This document shows positions 8,855-16,487 of a DNA stretch of 32,589 nt, piece by piece. Position 1 is the stretch's first letter, and the number at the start of each line of letters is the position of its first letter. Source of the DNA: UBA57 sp963577725 (GTDB lineage Archaea > Thermoproteota > Nitrososphaeria > Nitrososphaerales > UBA57); NCBI GenBank assembly GCA_047517285.1, contig JAKZTE010000020.1, forward strand, positions 1 through 32,589, read 5' to 3'. The position numbers and the translations under genes were made by a program. Below the pieces are notes generated by a model, which saw only the letters and a list, made by a program, of their open reading frames with translations, was not told the origin of the DNA and ran no database searches.

Positions 8855-8910
8855 AGGAATTAAGGGGTTAAACTTGGTCTACTTCTCTTATATCATCTAC
8901 TGAAAAACTT

Positions 8911-9363
8911 TCAAATTCCACCAAGTCGTCCTATATATCTTTCATATTCGAGCTGTAAGACATCATCTTCAATCGTAACGTAGACAGTATATTTTCCCGG
9001 TAAATAGTAGTTTTTAGTTTCAATGGAATCAAAATTATCATAATCGCTAAGATCGATATAATGTTTTCCAGATATCAGATTAACAAGAGTTACATATTTG
9101 ATTTCAATGGATTTTCCATTTCCTTCTACAGTAAGTATAGATACTGGAACTTCATGAATGAAAGACGCATTATAAAGTTGGTCTTTTGGGATATTATGAA
9201 TTTCGAATTCTAAATCAGAAGCATACTGAGTACTCAGATTTATTGCATTGTATCTTAATGAGAAGACGAATAGTAAAAGGAAAACAAGAACTATAACAGT
9301 GACATTCTTTTTGTTTAATTTATTTAGAATATTATTTCCTTTACGAAGAATTGAATCAATCAT
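8911..9363 (-). CDS. Small signal-anchored extracytoplasmic protein of the ABC operon
   Basis: I do not recognise this 150-residue protein. A Lys/Arg-rich cytoplasmic start (RKGNNILNKLNKKN) is followed by one transmembrane segment at about residues 21-37 (VTVIVLVFLLLFVFSL). The remaining ~110 residues should be outside the cell, and the beta-rich pattern (YYLPGKYTVYVTIEDD) suggests an Ig-like or FixH-like fold. It begins 3 nt after the stop of the solute-binding protein gene, so it is the last gene of the importer operon. It may be an accessory subunit near the binding protein, but that is inference from position. Confidence 0.6.
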   Translation of the reverse strand: MIDSILRKGNNILNKLNKKNVTVIVLVFLLLFVFSLRYNAINLSTQYASDLEFEIHNIPKDQLYNASFIHEVPVSILTVEGNGKSIEIKYVTLVNLISGKHYIDLSDYDNFDSIETKNYYLPGKYTVYVTIEDDVLQLEYERYIGRLGGI

Positions 9364-9366
9364 ATT

Positions 9367-10733
<1,367 letters not shown>

Positions 10734-10737
<4 letters not shown>

Positions 10738-11612
10738 TGTTCTTCAGCGCCAAGAGTAAATCCGCGAGCAAGATATCTTTGAACTGCAAGTGAAAGTATA
10801 ACTGCAGGAATAATAGCAAGAGTGCCACCTGCGTTTAATTCGGAGAATTCAAGTATTTTGAATGATTCAATTGATTCAGAGAAACCAGACCATACGCCTC
10901 GTGAAACGGTTTTGGTTACAGTGCCAGTTAAGAATAATGCATAAAAGAATTCATTCCATGTGCCAACAAAAGCAAATACAGCTGCTGCTGCAAGACCAGG
11001 TAAGGCCAAAGGCAATGCTACTTTTCTTAAGATATACGAGTCAGATGCACCCGACACAAATGCAGCTTCAAATATTTCTTTTGGAATGTCTTTAAAGAAA
11101 CCTCTCATCATCATAGTGATTATTGGTAAATTAATGATCAGATAAATGAAGGACATACCCTGATATGTATCATATAATCCCAGTCTTCCATATATCAAGA
11201 AGAACGGCAATAATACTGCAAATGGAGAAATTGTTCTCATTGCAAGTAACGCATAAGTAATGAATGTCTTACCGCGAAACTTATACATGGCCAAGGTGAA
11301 ACCAGCAGGAAGTCCTGCAAGGATAGCGACAAATACGCTGGTGACAGCTATTATAACACTATTGGTAAGTAGTCTAGGATAGGCTTCAATTTTAAGTGCT
11401 TTAGTGTATTCAATAGTCGTGAATTTAACTCCTCCTTGTCCTTGGAAGAATTCCCCAATAAAACTAGCTCCGCGTCCAGAAAACAATGGACCTATATCTA
11501 CATGAAATCCTTCCTCAATCATGATTGAGATAGGCCATAGAACCCAAAGAGCTGCAGATATCAATAATATGTATCGGATATATCGAGAATTATTTTTATT
11601 AGTTTGACTCAT
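10734..11612 (-). CDS. ABC importer permease, MalG/UgpE type
   Basis: A 292-residue inner-membrane permease with about six transmembrane segments. The EAA coupling loop FEAAFVSGASDSYILRKVAL contacts the ATPase, and the following VGTWNEFFYALFLTG is typical of the second permease of CUT1 (carbohydrate, polyol or glycerol-phosphate) importers. It starts with ATG 6 nt after the MalF-type gene and overlaps the binding-protein gene by 4 nt, so translation is probably coupled. The specific substrate is unknown. Confidence 0.9.
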
Positions 11613-11618
11613 CGTTCA

Positions 11619-12509
11619 TCAATCCAGTAAACTAGAAGACCTTCTTAAGACAAGTGCGCAAAGAGATAATGTAATAATTAATAGAACGATTGAGATTGCA
11701 GTAATTTGTGCAATAGGAAAATCATACATAGTAGATGAGAACATTTTCCACATTAAAACACTAACAGTGTCTACAGACGCGCCCAGTTCAGAGTCTTGGC
11801 CAAGCCAGAAATTCCACGCATAAGGAACTTCGAACATTCTAAATGCATCGGCCATTCTTAGAAGTAAAGTTACAATTATTGCGGGAGACGCGATGATTGC
11901 AGGAAAAGTTATTTTGTTAAATTTAGTCCAAGAAGAAGCTCCCATAACCTCGGCAGCTTCATATTGCTCTCTTGGTATTGAACGAATGATTGCAACTGTA
12001 ACTAACATCAGGAGTGGAGCCCAAATATAAGCGTCAGAAATCATAATTAGTGAATAATATATAACCGGTCGAGTAGTATCAATATAGGTTCCAAGTGAAA
12101 GACCGTAATACAGCAAAGTATTAAGATCGTCGAAAACAGAGTTTGGAGACCATAAAATACCTGTAACTATCGGAGCAATTGCAATAGGAATTACAAAAAT
12201 TGATGAAAATATACTCCTAGCTCTTTGTCCTGAACTTGTGATTAATAATGCAAGGAATATGCCAACTACGAATTCAAGAAATACTGAACCAAAAACTAAC
12301 AATAAAGTAACTTGAATTGATTTCCAAAATATCGAATCAGATAAAAGTGCAATATAATTATGAAATCCGACAGGAGCTCGTGAAGGATTGGCTAATGAAA
12401 ACTCTGACAAGCTCAAAAGAAATGATTGTAATACGGGGCCTATACCTGCGAGAAAGATTATAACAAGACATGGAATAAGAAAGACATATGGAACTTTCAA
12501 GTTAGTCAC
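11619..12509 (-). CDS. ABC importer permease, MalF/UgpA type
   Basis: A 296-residue permease with about six transmembrane helices. The EAA loop is EAAEVMGASSWTKFNKITFP, followed by the CUT1-typical LRMADAFRMFEVPYAW. It lacks the long periplasmic P2 loop of enteric MalF and so resembles UgpA or archaeal sugar permeases. The GTG start overlaps the ATPase stop (GTGA, 4 nt), showing tight translational coupling. It forms the membrane pore as a heterodimer with the MalG-type protein encoded next. Confidence 0.9.
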   Translation of the reverse strand: MTNLKVPYVFLIPCLVIIFLAGIGPVLQSFLLSLSEFSLANPSRAPVGFHNYIALLSDSIFWKSIQVTLLLVFGSVFLEFVVGIFLALLITSSGQRARSIFSSIFVIPIAIAPIVTGILWSPNSVFDDLNTLLYYGLSLGTYIDTTRPVIYYSLIMISDAYIWAPLLMLVTVAIIRSIPREQYEAAEVMGASSWTKFNKITFPAIIASPAIIVTLLLRMADAFRMFEVPYAWNFWLGQDSELGASVDTVSVLMWKMFSSTMYDFPIAQITAISIVLLIITLSLCALVLRRSSSLLD

Positions 12510-13558
12510 CCTAAATGTTTGCCATCTGTATCAAATAATTTTACATCGTTATCTGAGAAGTCCAGATTAATATCATGGTCGTTGGGGATTATTGAATCAT
12601 GTGGGACTTTAACTTTTATTATGTAATCGTCTAATTTCACGTTGATGATTTTACTATCGCCGAGATATTCAGTAGATAAAACTGAACCAGTAAGTCTGCC
12701 TTTTTCAGAAGTTATATGTAGGTTTTCAGGTCTGATTCCTACCACAACTTTATTACTTTTTACAGAAGACTTGAAATTAATTTTTTGTGATGCAATAACT
12801 AAAGAGTCGCCGGAATTAACAGAATGAAAAAGGTTCATAGGAGGCGAACCAAGGAATGATCCAATCCAAGAGTGATTTGGTGAATTATAGATTTCTTCAG
12901 GTTTATCAACTTGGAGTAATTTTCCATCTTTGATTAATGCAATACGGTCTGCCATAGTCATAGCTTCAGTCTGATCATGTGTAACATAAATGAAAGTTAT
13001 GCCTAATTTTTCATGAAGTTTTTTAATTTCTGTACGCAATTCAGCACGAAGGGATGCGTCAAGGTTAGACAAAGGTTCATCCATAAGAAATATCTTTGGT
13101 TTTTTAATTATAGCACGGCCAAGGGAAACACGTTGTTGTTCACCGCCACTCAATGCACCAGGTTTTCTTTCTAAGAGGTCTTCTATCTTTAACAAACTAG
13201 CAATTCGTTTAACTTCATCGTCAAGATTTGTAGTATCCTTTCCCGAAGCACGTATAGGGAAAGCAATATTTTCAAAAACAGTCATATTTGGGAATAAAGC
13301 AAAGTTTTGGAAGACCATAGACACATCACGTTCACGAGGAGATACATCATTCATTAATTCGTTTCCAAAGTATATTTCGCCAGAAGTTGATTCTTCTAGA
13401 CCTGCAATTAAACGTAATAATGAAGATTTGCCACTTCCAGAAGGTCCTAAGATAACTAAAAATTCTTTATTTTCAATTTTTAGATCGATATTTGAAACAG
13501 CGTCAGACTCTGCATTTTTGAAACGTTTAGAAATATTCTTTAAACTTACGGACGTCAT
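12506..13558 (-). CDS. ABC importer ATPase, MalK/UgpC type
   Basis: A 350-residue ATPase that powers the CUT1 importer encoded downstream. Seen: Walker A GPSGSGKSS (38-46), Q-loop MVFQNFALFPNMTVFENI, signature LSGGEQQRVSLGRA, Walker B IFLMDEPLSNLD and the H-loop VTHDQTEAM. The C-terminal ~110 residues form the OB/TOBE regulatory domain (VVVGIRPENLHI), as in MalK. The ATG at 13558 (MTSVSLKNISKRF) is the family-typical start, and an in-frame TTG at 13564 is less likely. A TATA-like ATATATT near 13587-13594 is about 33 nt upstream. This is the first gene of a five-gene operon, unusual in that the binding protein comes fourth. Confidence 0.93.
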   Translation of the reverse strand: MTSVSLKNISKRFKNAESDAVSNIDLKIENKEFLVILGPSGSGKSSLLRLIAGLEESTSGEIYFGNELMNDVSPRERDVSMVFQNFALFPNMTVFENIAFPIRASGKDTTNLDDEVKRIASLLKIEDLLERKPGALSGGEQQRVSLGRAIIKKPKIFLMDEPLSNLDASLRAELRTEIKKLHEKLGITFIYVTHDQTEAMTMADRIALIKDGKLLQVDKPEEIYNSPNHSWIGSFLGSPPMNLFHSVNSGDSLVIASQKINFKSSVKSNKVVVGIRPENLHITSEKGRLTGSVLSTEYLGDSKIINVKLDDYIIKVKVPHDSIIPNDHDINLDFSDNDVKLFDTDGKHLG

Positions 13559-13665
13559 AATCAATCAATATTTTATACGTTCAAGAATATATTAAAGTAT
13601 TGGCTACAGATATTATTATTTAATAAATAATCGTGTATTTGTAATAAACCGTATATAAAATAAAT

Positions 13666-13692
13666 GATGTTAATATAATTAATATCAACATC
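13666..13692 (-). terminator. Hairpin after EF-1A
   Basis: Arms of 11 nt (13666-13676 and 13682-13692) flank a 5-nt loop. The single mismatch is a G-U wobble when read as minus-strand RNA, but A-C on the plus strand. The hairpin lies 15 nt past the EF-1A stop and is followed by T-rich sequence. It is a candidate 3'-end or terminator structure. The rest of 13565-13707 shows only AT-rich promoter-like sequence. Confidence 0.4.
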
Positions 13693-13707
13693 AAGAATTA
13701 ATAGAGT

Positions 13708-15015
13708 TTACTTCATATCCCATTCTGCATTGATTTTTTTGACTACACCGGCAGCTATGGTTGTGCCCATATCTCTTAGTGCGAATCTTCCCAGTTGTGG
13801 GTATTCAGCAAATGTTTCAAGGCATAATGGTCTCAATGGTTGAATCTCTACAATTGCAGCATCTCCAGTTTTTAGCGCTTTAGGGGCGTCGTCCAAAACA
13901 CCTCCAGTTTGTGGATCAAGCTTAGAAACTATTTTCGTTATAGTTGCAGCAGCTTGTGAAGTATGTGCATGTATAACAGGAGTATAGCCAGGGGCTATAG
14001 CAGTAGGATGATGTACAACAATGATCTGCGCAGTAAATTCTTTAACAACTTTAGGTGGGTCATCGACTGGGCCAATTACATCGCCACGACGAATGTCCTT
14101 TTTATCAACGCCACGAAGGTTGAATCCAATATTATCGCCTGCAGATGCTTGTTGCATGTCAACATGATGAGATTCAATAGATTTTACTTCGGCAGTTGCG
14201 CCGTTAGGCATTATAATAACTTTATCACCTACTTTAAATGTACCAGTTTCAACTCTTCCAACGGGAACAGTTCCAACACCAGTAATAGAATAGACGTCCT
14301 GAAGTGGAAGTCTCAACGGTTTATCAACAGGTGGTGATTCTACTTCGAAATCGTCAAATGCTTTGTAGATAGTTTTACCGTCATACCATGCAAGATTATC
14401 TCCCTTAGTGATGAGGTTATCGCCCTTCCATCCTGAAACAGGGATAATAGGAACCTTTGAGAGATCCCAACCAACGCCTTTTAATAATTTTTCAACTTCA
14501 ACCTTTACTTCTTCATATCTCTCTTTTTTATAACCGACTTCTTTGGCATCCATTTTATTAACGGCAACAATCATTTGTTTTACACCTAAAGTTTTGAGTA
14601 AGAAACAGTGTTCTCTAGATTGTCCGCCAGGTGCAATAGCAATTTCTGTTTCTCCAGGTTTACCAGAAACACAAAGAACAGCGGCATCTGCTTCAGAAGC
14701 TCCAGTAATCATGTTTTTAATAAAATCTCTGTGTCCAGGTGCATCAATAAGCGTGAAATCAAATTTTGGAGTTTCAAATTTCTTAAAAGCCAAGTCAATA
14801 GTAACACCACGTTCTCGTTCGTCTTTCAGATTATCCATTACCCATGCGTACTTGAATGTATCGCCTTTACCTGTTTTTTCAGATTCTTCTGCATATTTTT
14901 CAATAGTTCGTTCGTCAATGACTTTGAGGTCAACAAGAAGGTGACCAATTATAGTAGATTTACCTTGGTCTACGTGACCTGCTACAATTAAATTAAGATG
15001 GGGTTTGTCTGCCAA
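13708..15015 (-). CDS. tuf: Translation elongation factor 1-alpha (aEF1A)
   Basis: A 435-residue GTPase that delivers aminoacyl-tRNA to the ribosome. Seen: P-loop GHVDQGKST, switch region DERERGVTIDLAF, DAPGHRDFIKNM, NKMD, and C-terminal beta-barrel domains ending in GRFALRDMGTTIAAGVVKKI. The P-loop has Gln where His, Ala or Ser is more usual. The stretches TGKGDTFKYAWVMDN and AIAPGGQSREH resemble thaumarchaeal EF-1A from memory, and this is the main taxonomic clue in the window. The start is TTG at 15015: the frame has a stop three codons upstream (TAG GTA TTA AAA TTG), so no ATG is available. A TA-rich promoter lies 30-45 nt upstream. The tRNA-Tyr gene is upstream on the same strand. Confidence 0.98.
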   Translation of the reverse strand: MADKPHLNLIVAGHVDQGKSTIIGHLLVDLKVIDERTIEKYAEESEKTGKGDTFKYAWVMDNLKDERERGVTIDLAFKKFETPKFDFTLIDAPGHRDFIKNMITGASEADAAVLCVSGKPGETEIAIAPGGQSREHCFLLKTLGVKQMIVAVNKMDAKEVGYKKERYEEVKVEVEKLLKGVGWDLSKVPIIPVSGWKGDNLITKGDNLAWYDGKTIYKAFDDFEVESPPVDKPLRLPLQDVYSITGVGTVPVGRVETGTFKVGDKVIIMPNGATAEVKSIESHHVDMQQASAGDNIGFNLRGVDKKDIRRGDVIGPVDDPPKVVKEFTAQIIVVHHPTAIAPGYTPVIHAHTSQAAATITKIVSKLDPQTGGVLDDAPKALKTGDAAIVEIQPLRPLCLETFAEYPQLGRFALRDMGTTIAAGVVKKINAEWDMK

Positions 15016-15044
15016 TTTTAATACCTAATGATTCAGTGATATCT

Positions 15045-15059
15045 TATATATATATATAT
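15045..15059 (-). promoter_or_regulatory. TA-repeat promoter of EF-1A
   Basis: About 7.5 TA units are centred near 15052, 37 nt from the TTG start. Any register gives a good TATA box, so transcription would begin about 10 nt upstream of the start codon. Strong TA-rich promoters suit a highly expressed gene. Confidence 0.5.
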
Positions 15060-15142
15060 TTTCTAATTCGAACAGATTTAAAGAAAGTGAATAATTTTTT
15101 CAAAATCAAATTATAGTGAATAAAATGGTCCCGCGGGTCGGA

Positions 15143-15163
15143 CTTTCATGGATTTTCATCCAA
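15143..15163 (-). other. tRNA-Tyr intron 4 (21 nt, position 59/60, T-loop)
   Basis: A perfect bulge-helix-bulge: outer helix GTCGG/CCGAC (the T-stem), central helix TTCA/TGAA, bulges AAT and AGT cut AA|T and AG|T, and inner stem TGGAT/ATCCA closed by a GAAA tetraloop. The outer helix is continuous with the central helix only once intron 3 is gone. Confidence 0.9.
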
Positions 15164-15169
15164 TTTGAA

Positions 15170-15188
15170 TTCGTTGAGCATATGCCCT
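15170..15188 (-). other. tRNA-Tyr intron 3 (19 nt, position 53/54)
   Basis: Bulges GGA and AAT are cut GG|A and AA|T. The inner stem is GGGC/GCTC with loop ATAT. The central helix CGTC/AACG has three pairs and one C-A mismatch, and the outer helix is weak. This is a relaxed motif, but the cut positions give exactly G53-T54. Confidence 0.78.
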
Positions 15189-15204
15189 CCGACGACAGTC
15201 CGGT

Positions 15205-15249
15205 TCCTGTGTTGCTTGGCAAACTGTTCGGATAAGCCAAGGCTTAACC
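15205..15249 (-). other. tRNA-Tyr intron 2 (45 nt, canonical 37/38)
   Basis: This is a textbook bulge-helix-bulge: outer helix TCCGG/CCGGA, bulge AGG cut AG|G, central helix CTGT/ACAG, bulge GAA cut GA|A. Inside the intron GTT/AAC and CTTGGC/GCCAAG pair into a stem. Confidence 0.92.
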
Positions 15250-15264
15250 CTACAGCCGGAAGCT

Positions 15265-15277
15265 TTTGGCAATATTT
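15265..15277 (-). other. tRNA-Tyr intron 1 (13 nt, position 22/23, D-arm)
   Basis: Removal of AAATATTGCCAAA restores D-stem GAGC. The central helix is TGGT/GCCA (one G-U), or TTGGT/GCCAA with two-nt spacing. The bulges AGA and AAA are cut AG|A and AA|A. There is no inner helix, only a 6-nt loop, so this is a relaxed motif. Confidence 0.8.
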
Positions 15278-15326
15278 CTACCAAGCTGAGCTACCGCGGG
15301 CCTGCGGAAAATCATAAGATAATACC

Positions 15327-15336
15327 GCGGGTCGCG
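15327..15336 (-). repeat. 10-nt copy of the tRNA-Tyr 3' end
   Basis: CGACCCGCGG, spanning the end of the T-stem and the acceptor strand of tRNA-Tyr, recurs exactly 27 nt upstream of the tRNA 5' end on the same strand. A 10-mer this GC-rich is unlikely by chance in such AT-rich DNA. Confidence 0.45.
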
Positions 15337-15372
15337 AGACCGAGATAATAAAGTACGGAAAAGAATAAAAAA

Positions 15373-15387
15373 GTAGCGCAGCGCTAC
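15373..15387 (+). promoter_or_regulatory. Inverted repeat at the start of the pterin dehydratase gene
   Basis: GTAGCGC-A-GCGCTAC is a perfect 7-bp palindrome with one central base, ending 6 nt before the ATG at 15394 and just downstream of an A-rich TATA-like stretch. The position over the likely transcription start suggests an operator, or a 5' mRNA hairpin. Confidence 0.4.
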
Positions 15388-15393
15388 ATAATT

Positions 15394-15699
15394 ATGGACG
15401 AAACCTATAGAAAACTAGATTCTGATGAGATTGAATTAAGATTGTCAAGAATAAGTAACTGGACACTAGATAAGGATCGTATTAAAAAGACATTCGAATT
15501 TAAGAACTTTGGGGATGCATTCGCATTTATGACCAGAATGGCAATTGAAATAGAAAGAATGAATCATCATCCAGAGTGGTTTAATGTATACAATAAGATA
15601 AATGTAGAACTTACAACTCATGATGTTGGAGGAATAAGTAATTTTGATTTTAAATTAGCAGAGATTATGGACGATTTCGAGAGAATTTTTCTAGATTAA
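15394..15699 (+). CDS. Pterin-4a-carbinolamine dehydratase-like protein
   Basis: A 101-residue protein with the full PCD/DCoH signature: IERMNHHPEWFNVYNKI (H58, H59, P60, with the W/Y positions following), then H76 in LTTHDVGG and D85. PCD dehydrates 4a-hydroxytetrahydropterin and regenerates oxidised pterin cofactors. Homologues in organisms without aromatic amino acid hydroxylases may act in molybdopterin-related metabolism, so the physiological role here is uncertain. Length is normal and the ATG is clear. A following gene starts 2 nt after the stop, suggesting an operon. A perfect inverted repeat lies just upstream. Confidence 0.9.
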   Translation: MDETYRKLDSDEIELRLSRISNWTLDKDRIKKTFEFKNFGDAFAFMTRMAIEIERMNHHPEWFNVYNKINVELTTHDVGGISNFDFKLAEIMDDFERIFLD

Positions 15700-15701
15700 A
15701 A

Positions 15702-15923
15702 ATGAATGAAGAAGAAATAATAAAAAAAGCGACGGAATATGTAAATCTTTTTGGTTACATACAATGGAATGAACTAAAAACAGTTAATTTTGATAATGAT
15801 TCGTCGACATGGATAGTAGGTTTTTCTGCAAAACAAAATGATACAAGTGACATATTTTCATATACATTAGAGATCGATGAAGTATCCGGAGATATTTCAA
15901 ACATGCAAATGATAGATGATTAA
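15702..15923 (+). CDS. Small acidic protein of unknown function
   Basis: I do not recognise this 73-residue protein. It has an N-terminal helix (MNEEEIIKKATEYVNLFG), then alternating beta strands (STWIVGFSAK, FSYTLEIDEVSGDISNMQMI). The pattern of one helix followed by an antiparallel sheet with E-V-x-G-x-I resembles a PepSY-like fold, but the match is weak. It has no signal peptide, cysteines or membrane segments. It starts 2 nt after the pterin dehydratase gene and is probably co-transcribed with it. Codon use matches its neighbours, which supports a real gene. Confidence 0.65.
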   Translation: MNEEEIIKKATEYVNLFGYIQWNELKTVNFDNDSSTWIVGFSAKQNDTSDIFSYTLEIDEVSGDISNMQMIDD

Positions 15924-15986
15924 TTTCTAAAATGGCAATATCCAAAAGATATAAGTATTCATAATTATTCTATTATATTGTTTAAA

Positions 15987-16487
15987 ATGGGCAAAGTATC
16001 TAGAACTATAATGATGGAAGCACCTGTAGAAGATGTTTTCATGTACTATGCAAGACCAGAGCATGTAGCAGGTCATTTTCCAAAAGAGTCAAAAATGAAA
16101 GTTATTCCTATCAAGATTACAGAAGGATGGGGAGTTGGAACGGTAATGCGAATCATAGGTGAATTTGGCGGTAGAACAATGCAATGGGATAGCATAACAT
16201 GTCAAGTAACTAAGAATAAGAAAATTGTGTCAAAAGCATTAAATGGGCCATTCAAAAAGAATGTAATTACAGTAAACTTTGAGGAAATAAATGATACAAC
16301 TAAGGTAACATTTGAGGCAGATTATATACTTCCAAATTTCATAATTGGAATAATTATCGATAGAATGCATGTAAGAAAGCAAGTCATTAACGGAATGGAT
16401 TCAAGTTTACAAGAAGTAAAGAAATCAGTAGAAGAAAAACACAAAGAAACTGTTAAAGAAGAAATAACAGTAGAATCAAAGAACTAA
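15987..16487 (+). CDS. SRPBCC-fold (START-like) protein
   Basis: A 166-residue protein with the helix-grip pattern of the SRPBCC/polyketide-cyclase superfamily. It opens with VSRTIMMEAPVEDVFMYYA (strand plus first helix), continues with EGWGVGTVMRI and a repeating strand pattern, and has a long C-terminal helix (MDSSLQEVKKSVEEKHKE). Such proteins bind hydrophobic ligands in a deep cavity, and the ligand cannot be predicted. The ATG at 15987 fits better than the in-frame TTG at 15978. The stop overlaps that of the convergent ctaB by 4 nt. The C-terminal ~20 residues are charged and probably disordered. Confidence 0.8.
   Translation: MGKVSRTIMMEAPVEDVFMYYARPEHVAGHFPKESKMKVIPIKITEGWGVGTVMRIIGEFGGRTMQWDSITCQVTKNKKIVSKALNGPFKKNVITVNFEEINDTTKVTFEADYILPNFIIGIIIDRMHVRKQVINGMDSSLQEVKKSVEEKHKETVKEEITVESKN

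Larger units (their letters stand above)
15126..15300 (-). tRNA. tRNA-Tyr(GUA) interrupted by four introns
   Basis: Five exons, at 15278-15300, 15250-15264, 15189-15204, 15164-15169 and 15126-15142, join to a 77-nt cloverleaf with every stem perfectly paired: acceptor CCCGCGG/CCGCGGG, D-stem GCTC/GAGC, anticodon stem TCCGG/CCGGA and T-stem GTCGG/CCGAC. The anticodon loop is CTGTAGA (anticodon GTA), the T-loop is TTCAAAT, the discriminator is A73 and CCA is encoded. The C1-G72 pair and A73 are archaeal tyrosine identity elements. Without splicing, neither the D-arm nor the T-arm can form normally. The introns are 13, 45, 19 and 21 nt at positions 22/23, 37/38, 53/54 and 59/60. Two have textbook bulge-helix-bulge motifs and two have relaxed ones. 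Exon 4 is only six nucleotides long. The gene sits between EF-1A and a divergent pterin dehydratase gene. Confidence 0.93.

Noticed and set aside
8855..8910. Possible hairpin (ACTTGGT/ACCAAGT) between mcm and the ABC operon end
   Set aside because: The 7-bp arms are separated by more than 40 nt, and the right arm lies inside the coding end of the next gene.
15045..15059. TA dinucleotide repeat as a microsatellite of interest
   Set aside because: It is best explained as the EF-1A promoter.
15126..15300. tRNA with a long variable arm (Leu/Ser type), or a decayed tRNA
   Set aside because: The extra sequence is not confined to the variable loop. Precise removal of four segments restores every stem, and the boundaries match bulge-helix-bulge cut rules, which decay would not preserve.
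15126..15300. Circularly permuted tRNA gene
   Set aside because: The exons are in normal 5' to 3' order, and the 3' end carries the discriminator and CCA.
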